The position numbers and the translations under genes are program-made. From positions 124,001 through 188,000 of the forward strand of contig NZ_SOEE01000003.1 in the NCBI RefSeq assembly GCF_004366035.1: a stretch of 64,000 nucleotides of DNA, in the 5' to 3' direction. The notes beneath the pieces were generated by a model. It did not search any database and had not been told where the DNA came from. It was given only the letters and a program-made list of their open reading frames with translations. Shown here in pieces: positions 16,122 to 25,472 of the stretch (position 1 is its first letter; each line of letters begins with the position of its first letter). The DNA is from Cytobacillus oceanisediminis (GTDB taxonomy: Bacteria; Bacillota; Bacilli; Bacillales; Cytobacillaceae).

Positions 16122-17474
16122 ATGCAGCCAAGTCTAACACCCATCAAGCCGGAAGAAAGACAAGGAAGAAAAAAATTATATGTCTCCATTAATAATAAGT
16201 TTGTACTCAGCCACCTTGTCTCAGCAGTATGGCTGGCTCTTTCTATTTATTTATCGCTTCCCTGGCTTAAGGAATTATCGGAGATTGTCACGCTCCCGAT
16301 CAGTCTGCTGATTATTGGCGGAATTGCCTATGTACCTGGCTATATGAATGCCTTTCTGGTGATGAGCCTGCTTTTGGACAGGCAGCCTTCATTTAAAAAT
16401 CCGGATCCTGATAAGGAAGTGACATTGCTGGTAGCTGCCTTCAATGAAGAGAAAACAATCTTTCAGACGTTAAGCTATGTGGCAAGCCAGGATTATAAAG
16501 GCAAAATTAAAGCTATTGTCATAGACAATCGTTCTTCAGACAATACCTATTGTGAATTAGTAAGGGCTCAAAAAGAACTTAACATTGAAATCAAGGTTTT
16601 AAAGGAATCTAAGCCGGGAAAATTCCATGCATTAAACAAAGGGCTGCAGCATGTGACAACAGAGTATGTCATCACGCTTGATGCCGATACCCTGCTTCAT
16701 CCCTCAGCGGTCCGCTTTTTAGTGGCACGCATGGAAAGCAGTCCTGAAGATGTGTGTGCCGTAGCGGGCTCCATGCTTGTGCGCAATAGCCGCGAAAACC
16801 TATTGACTAAAATACAGGAGTGGGACTATTACCTGGGTATTGCTTCAATAAAGAGGCTGCAGGGGTTATATCAGGGCACACTGGTTGCTCAAGGGGCCTT
16901 CAGTTTGTACAAAACAAATTCCGTCCGCCATGTAAATGGCTGGCCGGATGCCATTGGCGAAGATATTGTATTGACATGGAGACTTCTTCAGAGAGAATGG
17001 AAAGTGTATTTTGAGCCTCTGGCTGCAGCATTTACGGATGTTCCTTCCAATCTATCACACTTTGTAAAGCAAAGGTCCAGGTGGGCAAGAGGGATGATTG
17101 AAGGCCTGAATGAAATTAAACCATGGAATCAGCCCCAAATTTACACAAAATACTTAACGGGCGTTAACCTTGTTATGCCATATCTGGACATGGTGTATAC
17201 TTTCTTTTGGATCCCTGGATTGATGCTGGCATTCTTCGGTTATTTCTGGATAGTTGGCCCTATGACCTTATTTGTCTTGCCGCTTACAATTCTAAGTTAC
17301 GGTATCTTATATATGTATCAAAAGCATTATGTTTTTAAAAATCTGAATTTGAAAGTAAGAAAAAATATATTAGGTTTTTTTGCATTTATCCTTTTCTATC
17401 AAATGATTATGTCGCCCATATCTGTATGGGGGTACTTTCAGGAACTTTTCAAATTAAAGCGTGTCTGGGATTGA
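16122..17474 (+). CDS. membrane family-2 glycosyltransferase (processive type)
   Basis: 450 aa. Two N-terminal membrane helices, a cytosolic GT-A domain, then about three C-terminal helices. Motifs: LLVAAFNEEKTI (nucleotide-sugar strand, near 105), TLDADTLLHP (D-x-D, near 187), AQGAFSLYK, WPDAIGEDIVLTWRL (acceptor Asp), and QRSRWARG (the QxxRW motif of cellulose, chitin, hyaluronan and poly-GlcNAc synthases). It would polymerise and perhaps secrete an exopolysaccharide; the sugar cannot be told. Monogenic, with terminator. Confidence 0.85.
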   Translation: MQPSLTPIKPEERQGRKKLYVSINNKFVLSHLVSAVWLALSIYLSLPWLKELSEIVTLPISLLIIGGIAYVPGYMNAFLVMSLLLDRQPSFKNPDPDKEVTLLVAAFNEEKTIFQTLSYVASQDYKGKIKAIVIDNRSSDNTYCELVRAQKELNIEIKVLKESKPGKFHALNKGLQHVTTEYVITLDADTLLHPSAVRFLVARMESSPEDVCAVAGSMLVRNSRENLLTKIQEWDYYLGIASIKRLQGLYQGTLVAQGAFSLYKTNSVRHVNGWPDAIGEDIVLTWRLLQREWKVYFEPLAAAFTDVPSNLSHFVKQRSRWARGMIEGLNEIKPWNQPQIYTKYLTGVNLVMPYLDMVYTFFWIPGLMLAFFGYFWIVGPMTLFVLPLTILSYGILYMYQKHYVFKNLNLKVRKNILGFFAFILFYQMIMSPISVWGYFQELFKLKRVWD

Positions 17475-17507
17475 CCTTCGCTGTGATAAGTGGCGGAGGT
17501 TTTTTTC
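17475..17507 (+). terminator. intrinsic terminator
   Basis: CCTTCGC/GCGGAGG stem (one G-T pair) starting right after the stop codon, followed by T7. Confidence 0.75.
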
Positions 17508-17612
17508 CTTTTTTTTGCACATTTTCTTCAGTCATTCTTATAATATTGAAGTAAAAAAAAAAAGAATTGCAGAGTCATTTTTATTGCTTTTGGTTTGCGT
17601 TGGAGATAAAAT

Positions 17613-17628
17613 GTTTACCAAAGTAAAC
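17613..17628. promoter_or_regulatory. perfect inverted repeat upstream of the ZIP transporter
   Basis: GTTTACCAAAGTAAAC is a perfect 6-4-6 palindrome 110 nt upstream of the ZIP gene. A second inverted repeat, GTTGCC (17689-17694) / GGCAAC (17710-17715), lies nearer the start. Position suggests metal-responsive control, but neither matches a Zur, MntR or Fur consensus I can name. Confidence 0.35.
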
Positions 17629-17736
17629 TTTTTAAGTTAGGCGCATATACTTTTAGTAATCTTGGATATATATTTTTTTAACGCAAAAGTTGCCCTAGAG
17701 AAACTTTTTGGCAACAGTGAAAAAGGAGAGAGTAAA

Positions 17737-18546
17737 ATGTCGCAGGAAGTATTATTTGCATTAGGTCTCACATTGTTTGCAGGCTTAGCGACAGGTATTG
17801 GCAGTTTAATGGCTTTTTTTACTTCTAGAACGAATACGAAGTTTTTATCATTGGCACTTGGCTTTTCCGCAGGTGTAATGATTTATGTCTCCATGATTGA
17901 AATCTTTGTAAAAGCAAAAGATGCGCTGGTAGGAGCATTAGGTCAAGTAAACGGCAACTGGGCAACTGTTGGAGGTTTTTTTGGCGGGATAGTCCTTATT
18001 GCACTAATTGATCGGTTTATTCCTAAAAAGGATAACCCGCATGAAGTAAGAACAGTTGAAGAGATGAATGATGCAGGCAAGGTCGTCGAAGATCCGGCAC
18101 TCTTAAAAATGGGAACCTTTGCCGCTTTGGCGATAGCGATTCATAACTTCCCGGAAGGAATTGCAACTTTTACATCTGCACTTCAGGACCCATCGCTTGG
18201 AATCGCCATTGCTGCGGCTATCGCAATCCATAATATTCCAGAGGGGATTGCTGTTTCAGTTCCTGTCTATTACGCCACTGGTAGCAAGAAGAAGGCTTTT
18301 AAGCTCTCATTTTTATCAGGGCTGTCAGAGCCAATTGGCGCCTTTGTGGCATACTTGATTTTAATGCCATATTTAAACGATGTCATGTTTGGTGTTATTT
18401 TTGCCGCAGTTGCCGGAATAATGGTGTTCATTTCTCTCGATGAATTATTGCCAGCTGCCAAGAAGTATGATGAAGCCCATACTTCCATTTATGGTCTTGT
18501 AGCAGGAATGGCAGTCATGGCGCTCAGCTTGCTGCTGTTTTTATAA
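17737..18546 (+). CDS. ZIP family metal transporter (ZupT-like)
   Basis: 269 aa, eight predicted helices. The ZIP signatures are in TM4 (AIAIHNFPEGIATF) and TM5 (AIAIHNIPEGIAVSVP), the two H-N-x-P-E-G motifs that coordinate Zn2+ or another divalent ion. A variable His-poor loop follows TM3. AAAAGGAGAG precedes ATG 17737; an open frame upstream to 17662 lacks a ribosome site. Probably imports Zn/Fe/Mn across the cell membrane. Confidence 0.9.
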   Translation: MSQEVLFALGLTLFAGLATGIGSLMAFFTSRTNTKFLSLALGFSAGVMIYVSMIEIFVKAKDALVGALGQVNGNWATVGGFFGGIVLIALIDRFIPKKDNPHEVRTVEEMNDAGKVVEDPALLKMGTFAALAIAIHNFPEGIATFTSALQDPSLGIAIAAAIAIHNIPEGIAVSVPVYYATGSKKKAFKLSFLSGLSEPIGAFVAYLILMPYLNDVMFGVIFAAVAGIMVFISLDELLPAAKKYDEAHTSIYGLVAGMAVMALSLLLFL

Positions 18547-18569
18547 CAATGAAAAGCAGTCTCCTATTT

Positions 18570-18618
18570 GTTCTGCCCCTTAAATGTTATTTTGTGTCTA
18601 ACATTTACAGGGCAGAAC
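18570..18618. repeat. long imperfect palindrome between convergent genes
   Basis: GTTCTGCCC/GGGCAGAAC (9 bp), a 2-bp mismatch, then TAAATGTTA/TAACATTTA (9 bp) around a 9-nt loop. No proper T-tract, so termination is uncertain. It sits 24 nt after the ZIP gene. Confidence 0.6.
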
Positions 18619-18666
18619 ATTATTTCGAATGCTTTTTCTTTAGTTAATCCCTCTCTCGATGAAAAC

Positions 18667-18870
18667 TCAATCGAATATGCCTTCCTTCAGATTAAAGAAC
18701 GTTACCACCAACTCTGTGCCCTTTGTCTTAATTTCTCTATATTTAACATCTACCCCGTTTATATCTTTACTTCCGCTATCATTATTACCATCCGTTATTT
18801 TAAAATCTATGTATGTTATTTTAAAAAACCAGAGTTTTCCATCGTATAACCTGTACAAAACTAACTCCAA
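18667..18870 (-). other. weak open frame, possible gene remnant
   Basis: A minus-strand TTG frame of 67 codons includes IDFKITDGNNDSGSKDING and ends before the palindrome. Residue composition looks protein-like, but there is no ribosome site, no family match, and a stop shortly upstream. The rest of this 368-nt gap holds only the palindrome. Confidence 0.2.
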
Positions 18871-18914
18871 AGCTAGCGTTACCTAAGGTGAATAGACAAT
18901 CCCTTGATGAATTA

Positions 18915-20000
18915 TTAATCGATAGTTCCTGTTTGCTCTATTTCAACATTTGCTTTAATAGAAACTTTAACATCAGGATAATACGTTTCCCATTCCTTTT
19001 TATCAAATGAACGATAATGTTCCTTATATTTTGCTCCTAATCCTAATGGATCAACTTGCTGTTCCTTGAGCTGCGTAATGATTTTGACAGCTTCTTCTTC
19101 AAGCTGCTGTTCTACCTCTTTTTGATATTTCTTTTTATTAAAAGATTGCCTTTTTTTCTTAGAAGAAGCAAATTCCTGAAGCTTTGTTTTCATTTTTAGG
19201 TTAATGGTAAATTCCGGTTTGCCCTGAACGATTTTCACTTTATATTCAGGATTTGAATAAAGCGTTTCCAGAACTACTTTATCTCCATTTTCCAGCATAA
19301 ATGCTTGCAGGCCATTACTTTTGTTTTTTTCTAGTAATGTTTTGAACATATAAATATCTTCCGTTGGGATGGATGTCATATATTGATCATAATTAAAAAA
19401 CGCCATTCCACTAATCCGAATGCTGCCATTTACATTTTTTATTATTGGTAAATAGGGGTCCTGGCCTATTTGAAATAATTGAAATAAAAAAGTCTGTAAA
19501 TTGGTTTTGGGCAGCTGTCCGAATTCCATGTTTTGATCAAGCATTTCTTGTATGTAAATGGAGATATTCTCATCCTTATATTTATTCAAATTTAACAGCT
19601 CTTTAGATTCTCCATCGACAATTGCCATTTGAACAATGCTTCCGATAGATGGATCCCGGTTTAGAGTATCTACAAAATCATTTATCCCCTTTTCTGCCAG
19701 CGTTTTCCCGTACAGTGCTAACCGGAGTTGTCCGCTTACTAAGCGAATTTGTGATTCATTATTAATTTTAGTCCGTATTTCTTTGCTGGATTGCCCGAAT
19801 GCTGATTTGACTTCGGTAGTTGTAGATTGTTCTTTTTTTATTATTGGATATACAAGTGTCTCTATTATGCCTCCTTCGTCCGCCAAATCATAACCGACGC
19901 CTTGTATCAAGCCAATCTCGTTAACAATAGTGGTGGGGAGTAAGGCACAGCCAGTTAGCAGAAAAATTAAAATCACAGAAATAGCTCCACGCTCAACCAC
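18915..20000 (-). CDS. Ger(x)C family spore germination lipoprotein
   Basis: 361 aa. From the GTG at 20000 (AAAGGGGG 7 nt upstream) the protein starts with a short lipoprotein signal peptide and lipobox LTGC (Cys about residue 17), so it should be lipid-anchored on the outer face of the inner spore membrane. GerC hallmarks: NEIGLIQGVGYDLADEGG and a long alpha/beta C-terminal domain ending in VSIKANVEIEQTG. Third subunit of the germinant receptor; it overlaps the permease gene by 8 nt, so translational coupling is likely. Confidence 0.9.
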   Translation of the reverse strand: MVERGAISVILIFLLTGCALLPTTIVNEIGLIQGVGYDLADEGGIIETLVYPIIKKEQSTTTEVKSAFGQSSKEIRTKINNESQIRLVSGQLRLALYGKTLAEKGINDFVDTLNRDPSIGSIVQMAIVDGESKELLNLNKYKDENISIYIQEMLDQNMEFGQLPKTNLQTFLFQLFQIGQDPYLPIIKNVNGSIRISGMAFFNYDQYMTSIPTEDIYMFKTLLEKNKSNGLQAFMLENGDKVVLETLYSNPEYKVKIVQGKPEFTINLKMKTKLQEFASSKKKRQSFNKKKYQKEVEQQLEEEAVKIITQLKEQQVDPLGLGAKYKEHYRSFDKKEWETYYPDVKVSIKANVEIEQTGTID

Positions 20001-21078
20001 TTTGGTTCCCCCTTTTAAACAAAGTAAAATAAAGCAGGAGCAGAGGGATATAGACATAAAAAGCGTATAAATTCATCTGTGTAATATATTTATCAAGCAT
20101 AGCATCAAATTGCTCGTTAGCTAATTGACAAATCAATACACTTCCTAAGCTAATAATCAATAAAGCATACTTCTGCTTCATGTTAAAAATTTTTTTTAAG
20201 CCTCTGCTTGAACACCATAGCAAAAGTGAAATTAATGCCGTCACAATAACTAAATACATGGAGATATACAAGTATTCAAATCGCTCCAAATAGGAGAATT
20301 TAATTATTTTCGTAAGAGAAAGCTCAGGCCAAATAGTCGTTTTTAACTGCTCTTCGCTATAAAAGGTGAAAGATACTATAGAAGAAATGGTATAAAGAAG
20401 TGTTGTAAAAAGTACACCGAGATGAGCAAACTTTCTGGATTCATCGGGATTTCGGATAAATGGGTAGAACATTAATAATGCTTCTGTACCGGCTATGGTG
20501 TACATAGAGCTTTTAATGGAGTCTAGCATGTCCATAAAGGAGTGATTCATAATGGGCAGCAAATTAGAAAACTGGGCAATTTTTAATGGGAACATATAGA
20601 GAACTAATATCAATATTTGCGGAAAAATAAAAGATAAAAAAGACAGGCCGACAACTATGCGAAATCCTCCTGAAATGCAATAATAAACGAGCATTAAGAT
20701 CAAGGCTGAAATAACCCATGATGGTACAGCCGAGAACATCCACACCTGGATAATTTCTATGAATTCAAGCATGACAGATAGACTTGCTAAAGCGTAGTAG
20801 ATGACAATGAAAAGACTTAAGAATTTCCCAAGAAGCTTACCGAAAGTAGCAGTGTGTACATCAATAATATCCCCATTTGCTTTTCCTAACAGTTTATACA
20901 TAACCCAAATAAGGACCTGGACCAGGCAGCCTGCGGCCAGGACACCCATCCATGCATCATATCCTGCTTTCTCAGCAATCGTCCTTTGAAAACTTAAAAT
21001 TCCAACACCTACCTGGGAATTGTAAATAATGAAGAAGACTAAATATGGGGAGACCTGGTGCCTTATACTTACTTTCAA
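19993..21078 (-). CDS. GerB-type (GRK) germinant receptor permease subunit
   Basis: 361 aa with about ten transmembrane helices, APC-superfamily fold. It opens QVSPYLVFFIIYNSQVGVGI and has TIAGTEALLMFYPFIRNPDE near residue 197, both typical of GerAB/GerKB. Family knowledge: this subunit binds the germinant. A TTG start follows GGGTGA; the gene begins 19 nt after the GerA-type stop. Confidence 0.9.
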   Translation of the reverse strand: MKVSIRHQVSPYLVFFIIYNSQVGVGILSFQRTIAEKAGYDAWMGVLAAGCLVQVLIWVMYKLLGKANGDIIDVHTATFGKLLGKFLSLFIVIYYALASLSVMLEFIEIIQVWMFSAVPSWVISALILMLVYYCISGGFRIVVGLSFLSFIFPQILILVLYMFPLKIAQFSNLLPIMNHSFMDMLDSIKSSMYTIAGTEALLMFYPFIRNPDESRKFAHLGVLFTTLLYTISSIVSFTFYSEEQLKTTIWPELSLTKIIKFSYLERFEYLYISMYLVIVTALISLLLWCSSRGLKKIFNMKQKYALLIISLGSVLICQLANEQFDAMLDKYITQMNLYAFYVYIPLLLLYFTLFKRGNQSG

Positions 21079-21097
21079 ACGTAATCACCCTATAAAA

Positions 21098-22594
21098 TTA
21101 TTCATAAAAATCATTCACTGGCTCAGGATTCTTTTTGGTGCCTGTAAATTTTTTCTTTTTTTCCGGTCTTAAGTTTTTTGGATTATATTTTTGCATGGAA
21201 AAAGGGAGTCTTACCCATAAATCCTGAACTGAAGTTTTTCGTATTGGATAAAAGCTTATATAAGGACGTCCAAGTGACGTCAGTCTTAGCAAATGGATCA
21301 TTGTGAATATGAAGTATAGATAAACACCAATTAAACCCAGCCATGCAGCAAGAAAAATAACCGGAAACTTAATAAATCGAATGGTGTTGCTGAACTTATA
21401 CAAAGGGGATGTATAAGAAGCCAAAGTTCCAAGTCCCACGAATATTAACAATACATTGCTGGTTAACCCTGCTTCCACCACTGCCTGGCCAATTACAATA
21501 CCGCCTACAACACCAAGTGATTGTCCAATCTTTAGAGGTAAACGAATTCCTGCCTCCTTTACCATTTCAATCATTAGTTCTAAAAACAGTGCCTCCAGAA
21601 ATGGAGGAAAAGGGACAGTTGCTCTAGACCCTACAAGCGGCTCCAGTAAACGTTCTGGTATTAATTCGTAATGATAAGTCATAATTGCCACGTACATCGG
21701 AGTGACAAAAGATGAGATCCATACGGCAAAAAAACGTAAAATCCGAAAAAAATTGCTAATAATCCAGGAGTAGCTATAATCCTCCATTGCAATAAAGGCT
21801 TCCATAAAAGTTATTGGCAGAATAATCAGATTTGGTGATCCATCAGCAGCAATGATGATTTTTCCTTCAGAAAGACCAGTTGCCACCCGGTCCACTCTCT
21901 CCGTTGCAATCGACTGTGGAAACAGAGAATTTGAATTGTCCTCTATCATGGATGAGATATATGAACTATCCTGAATATGATCATATTGAATATCTTTGAT
22001 CCTTTGAATGACGGTGTTTATATTTTCCTGATCAGCAATTCCTTTCACATATAATACTGCAGCTCTTGTTTTGGATAATTTTCCGACAGACATTTCTTTG
22101 ACAATAAGCTCTGATATAGGCAACCTTTTTCGGATGAGATTAATATTAGTATCTAACTCCTCAATAAATCCAACCTGCGGACCTATTGCAGATGCTTCCA
22201 TTGTTGGCATTCCTACATCTCGGAATTTACTGTTTGCAATATTTACTAATAAACAGTTATCATCATGAGGATGTATTTGAATAGCCATATATCCACTCAT
22301 GATGTTTTGGATAATTTCATCTGAATCCCTAGAAAGAATCATTTCTTGAATTGGAATGATGCTTTTTAATTCTTTTAATGTCAGCTGCTTCTGTAAGTAG
22401 GGAAGAACATCTTTATGCAAGATGTCAGATGAAATAAGCGTGCGAAAATAAGATATCCAAAAAGGATCTCCTTCTGTTGTGGAGGTATGATAATGGACAA
22501 AGTCATTTGAGCTGGAAAAATTTTCGTCCCATTTTTGCTTGTTTTTATTGTTGGTGCCAGAGCCACTGTTATTCCCGCCTTTTTTTAACTTCAT
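21098..22594 (-). CDS. GerA-type spore germination protein
   Basis: 498 aa. The N-terminal soluble half contains ERVDRVATGLSEGKIIIAAD (about 237-256), the hallmark GerA segment. Membrane helices follow, with VPFPPFLEALFLELMIEM and LRLPLKIGQSLGVVGGIVIG at about 330-375. GerA subunits oligomerise into the germination ion channel. First gene of gerA-gerB-gerC order; germinant unknown. I could not find a convincing sigma-G promoter in the 97 nt behind oatA. Confidence 0.92.
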   Translation of the reverse strand: MKLKKGGNNSGSGTNNKNKQKWDENFSSSNDFVHYHTSTTEGDPFWISYFRTLISSDILHKDVLPYLQKQLTLKELKSIIPIQEMILSRDSDEIIQNIMSGYMAIQIHPHDDNCLLVNIANSKFRDVGMPTMEASAIGPQVGFIEELDTNINLIRKRLPISELIVKEMSVGKLSKTRAAVLYVKGIADQENINTVIQRIKDIQYDHIQDSSYISSMIEDNSNSLFPQSIATERVDRVATGLSEGKIIIAADGSPNLIILPITFMEAFIAMEDYSYSWIISNFFRILRFFAVWISSFVTPMYVAIMTYHYELIPERLLEPLVGSRATVPFPPFLEALFLELMIEMVKEAGIRLPLKIGQSLGVVGGIVIGQAVVEAGLTSNVLLIFVGLGTLASYTSPLYKFSNTIRFIKFPVIFLAAWLGLIGVYLYFIFTMIHLLRLTSLGRPYISFYPIRKTSVQDLWVRLPFSMQKYNPKNLRPEKKKKFTGTKKNPEPVNDFYE

Positions 22595-22691
22595 ATCAAA
22601 ACCTCTGCAGTAATTTTTTCTTATTATTTGTGAGGCTGGAGAATTTATACAAATATATTGTTCAGATTATTAGTATCATTTTGAGTAAACA

Positions 22692-24611
22692 TTATTCTAA
22701 AGCTATATGAAAAATGGATTGGTTGATAAGATCTGTTAAAGTTTCAATTCCTTTTGGCAACAAATGGACACCGTCTGCTGCAAAATATTCAGGGTGGTCA
22801 ATAGCTTCGGAATGCCAATCAATCAACGTAACATTCTCATACTCAAGAGATTTTTTATATAATGCTTGATTTACTTTGCCCTCCCATGGACGCGGAACAC
22901 GTGTATTGACTAAATAAATATGAGCCTCCGAGAAAGTGCTGAGTAATGTGTCCATTTGTTGATTGGTAAAATAGCCATTTGTCCCCAGCTGGATGATGAC
23001 TGTTTTATCCGGATGATTGAAGTCTGCATAACCAGGGGCTAATTTGATAGCTTGTGAAACTTGTCTTCCAATTTTTGCATCAATCGTGATGTCAGGATAT
23101 ATTTTTTGCAAGCTTGGAGCCATATCTATCATAACTGAATCTCCAATGGCCAGTATTCCAGTATTCGGTAGATTTAGAGGTTTATCATTTGTATTCTTTT
23201 TCTCCTTTTGTGGTGTTTCTTTGTTCTGTTCAGTTTCTGGTTTAAATTCTTCGCCAAGATCTTGAACGGAAGAATCTATCTCAGATGCAGGGCTTTTCTG
23301 ATTCATATTCGTATCGTTAATGCCCGAAGACTCTCCGCCAATTATTTTTACTTCAGCTGGATTTGAAGCCATTACACCCTTTTGTCCCGCACCATTTACT
23401 AGACCCGTGATCCCGGTAATAAACACAAGAAGGACTAAAGGTATGAGCCCCGTTAATGTTTTTCTGCTAAAAGAAAGGCTTTTCCACTTTATCCTATTGA
23501 TGACAATGTGCCTCTGAAAAAATGATTGGAATCCATGTTTTTGAATCGGCGTCTCAATCAATCGATAAGATAGTTCCGCAATGATTAATGTAAAGGTTAG
23601 TTGCAAAGCGACACGTCCGAAAGCAGGATTTCCTATTTCATAAACCGGAGTGCTCAACACGATCACGGGGTAATGCCAAAGGTAGAGTCCGTAAGATCTT
23701 GTACCTATCCAGCGTAGAGGCTTCCAGGCGAGTATTTTCCCTAAAAGGCTTGCCGGATGGCAAATACAGGCGATCAGGATCGCAGCATTCATACAAATTA
23801 GGAACATGCCTCCTCTGTACAGAAACACCTGATATTCATTTACAAAAAATAAGCAAATTATGAAGATGACCAATGAAATGATACTTGTTATATTCAGTGT
23901 ATTATGAAGCTTGACAGAAAGTTTTTTGGACGAGAGTCTCTTCATTGGCCAGACAAGAGCCAGCCAGCAGCCAATAAGCAGTTCAAATGAACGGGTATCA
24001 GTCCCATAGTAGACACGACTGGGATCTTTCCCGGATTCATAGAGCAGACCCATTAACATGGCAGAACAGATTGCACTGCTAAAGACAAAAATCGCCAACT
24101 TGCACTGCTTTTTATATATGTATAGACCAATTGTCAAAACAATCGGCCAAATGATATAAAATTGCTCTTCTATTGCTAATGACCATAAATTCTTTAGTGG
24201 TGAAGGGGAGCCAAAACTATCAAAATATGAAACTTCATGAAAAATAAACCACCAATTGCTTGTATAAAAAATAGAAGAGATAGCATCTCCTCTTACGGTA
24301 TGAAGAAGTTCTCTGTTAAATAACGTCACCCATACGATAGTAATCAAAATCATGACATAGGCAGCTGGAATTAGACGCCGCATCCTTCCAATCCAAAAGT
24401 TACGCAAATTAATTGTAAATCTCTGTCCTTGTGACGGGATCATGATCGACGTAATTAAGTATCCTGATAAAACAAAAAAGATATTTACTCCGAGGAACCC
24501 TCCTTTAGCCCAACTGAAGTTAAAATGGTAAGCAATGACAAATAGTACTGCTAAAGCTCTTAGTCCATCCAATCCATGGATATAACGGTGATTTTGTACC
24601 TTGACTGACAT
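22692..24611 (-). CDS. oatA: peptidoglycan O-acetyltransferase OatA/YrhL-like (acyltransferase-3 plus SGNH)
   Basis: 639 aa, near the length of B. subtilis OatA. Residues ~10-370 are an acyltransferase-3 membrane domain (YIHGLDGLRALAVLFVIAYH, the R/H motif, about ten helices). After a Ser/Glu/Lys-rich linker, the extracytoplasmic SGNH domain has AIGDSVMIDM (Ser nucleophile), IIQLGTNG (Asn) and DGVHLLPKG (Asp-His). It O-acetylates muramic acid and blocks lysozyme. TTGGAGGAATAGTT precedes the ATG. It faces sigV-rsiV and carries its own SigV-type promoter. Confidence 0.88.
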   Translation of the reverse strand: MSVKVQNHRYIHGLDGLRALAVLFVIAYHFNFSWAKGGFLGVNIFFVLSGYLITSIMIPSQGQRFTINLRNFWIGRMRRLIPAAYVMILITIVWVTLFNRELLHTVRGDAISSIFYTSNWWFIFHEVSYFDSFGSPSPLKNLWSLAIEEQFYIIWPIVLTIGLYIYKKQCKLAIFVFSSAICSAMLMGLLYESGKDPSRVYYGTDTRSFELLIGCWLALVWPMKRLSSKKLSVKLHNTLNITSIISLVIFIICLFFVNEYQVFLYRGGMFLICMNAAILIACICHPASLLGKILAWKPLRWIGTRSYGLYLWHYPVIVLSTPVYEIGNPAFGRVALQLTFTLIIAELSYRLIETPIQKHGFQSFFQRHIVINRIKWKSLSFSRKTLTGLIPLVLLVFITGITGLVNGAGQKGVMASNPAEVKIIGGESSGINDTNMNQKSPASEIDSSVQDLGEEFKPETEQNKETPQKEKKNTNDKPLNLPNTGILAIGDSVMIDMAPSLQKIYPDITIDAKIGRQVSQAIKLAPGYADFNHPDKTVIIQLGTNGYFTNQQMDTLLSTFSEAHIYLVNTRVPRPWEGKVNQALYKKSLEYENVTLIDWHSEAIDHPEYFAADGVHLLPKGIETLTDLINQSIFHIALE

Positions 24612-24698
24612 AAACTATTCCTCCAATAAACTGTACTGCTCCCCAGGTAGTCATGTTATTTATCATTTGGGGACAGGAGCAAAAATCATTCCCATGAA

Positions 24699-24728
24699 TA
24701 GACGTGACCATCCAATCATTTTGTTTCA
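24699..24728 (-). promoter_or_regulatory. SigV-type ECF promoter of oatA
   Basis: On the minus strand TGAAAC, 18 bp, CGTCTA; predicted start about 80 nt before the oatA ATG. Sequence and spacing are identical to the sigV-side promoter. Confidence 0.75.
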
Positions 24729-24892
24729 TCAAAAAATAAAGAATGAATCACTGCATTTATTATTTTTTTGAAAACAAACTTAATTATATTTTTCAACACA
24801 GGGTGTTTAAAGAAAGATAGAATAGGTTGGACTAATTTTTTTACCCAGAATGAAAATTTGCTTAAGGTGGACCGAGTTCTGGAATATGCGAA

Positions 24893-24922
24893 TGAAACTT
24901 TTTAATGACGTTCCTCCGTCTA
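24893..24922 (+). promoter_or_regulatory. SigV-type ECF promoter of sigV-rsiV (autoregulatory)
   Basis: TGAAAC (24893-24898), 18 bp, CGTCTA (24917-24922). GAAAC...CGTC is the ECF group recognition pattern of Bacillus. It lies 55 nt upstream of the sigma factor gene. Confidence 0.8.
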
Positions 24923-24977
24923 AAATTCGAACAGCTTAAAAAAAAATGTATTTTGCAAAAAGGGGCACTTTGAACTA

Positions 24978-25472
24978 ATGAAAAAAGATGTGAATGACCT
25001 ATTCGTCACCTGTATAAATGATCACAAAGAGGATTTTTATCGTTTGGCGTTCAGTTATGTGAAAAATCAAGAGGATGCATTGGATATCGTCCAGGAATCA
25101 ATTAAAAAAGCACTTATCTCAATCGAAACGATCCAAAAAGCTGGATCGATCAAAAGTTGGTTTTATACAATTGTCGTTCGTACGTCGATCGATTTTTTAA
25201 GAAAACAAAAGAAAATCACCCTTATGGATGACCAAACGCTTGAATTTTTAAGTCATGGAATAGTAGATTCGTACAATGACATTGATCTTTCCAATGCATT
25301 GGATGAATTACCCGTTCAGTACAAAACCGTTATTATACTGCGCTTTTTTGAAGATTTAAAACTAGAGGAAATCTCGGAAATTATAGATGAAAATATTAAT
25401 ACAGTGAAAACACGGCTCTACAGGGGATTAAAATTATTACGCATTATCATTGCTGAGGAGGAATTAATCTAA
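24978..25472 (+). CDS. sigV: ECF RNA polymerase sigma factor, SigV-like
   Basis: 164 aa with the two ECF regions. Sigma-2 has FYRLAFSYVKNQEDALDIVQ (core binding and -10) and sigma-4 has LPVQYKTVIILRFFEDLKLE followed by the helix-turn-helix EISEIIDENINTVKTRLYRG (-35). SigV directs lysozyme-response genes. Its stop overlaps the rsiV ATG by one base (TAATG), ensuring sigma and anti-sigma are made together. Confidence 0.9.
   Translation: MKKDVNDLFVTCINDHKEDFYRLAFSYVKNQEDALDIVQESIKKALISIETIQKAGSIKSWFYTIVVRTSIDFLRKQKKITLMDDQTLEFLSHGIVDSYNDIDLSNALDELPVQYKTVIILRFFEDLKLEEISEIIDENINTVKTRLYRGLKLLRIIIAEEELI

Noticed and set aside
18568..18849. 93-codon plus-strand frame after the ZIP gene
   Set aside because: Begins inside the palindrome, lacks a ribosome site and reads as low-complexity hydrophobic text.
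22595..22691. Sigma-G promoter before the gerA-type gene
   Set aside because: AGAATA and GATACTA-like elements are present on the minus strand, but the spacing of 15 bp is short and the match is weak.
24520..24732. 70-codon minus-strand frame upstream of oatA
   Set aside because: Overlaps oatA in another frame and contains the SigV-type promoter of oatA.
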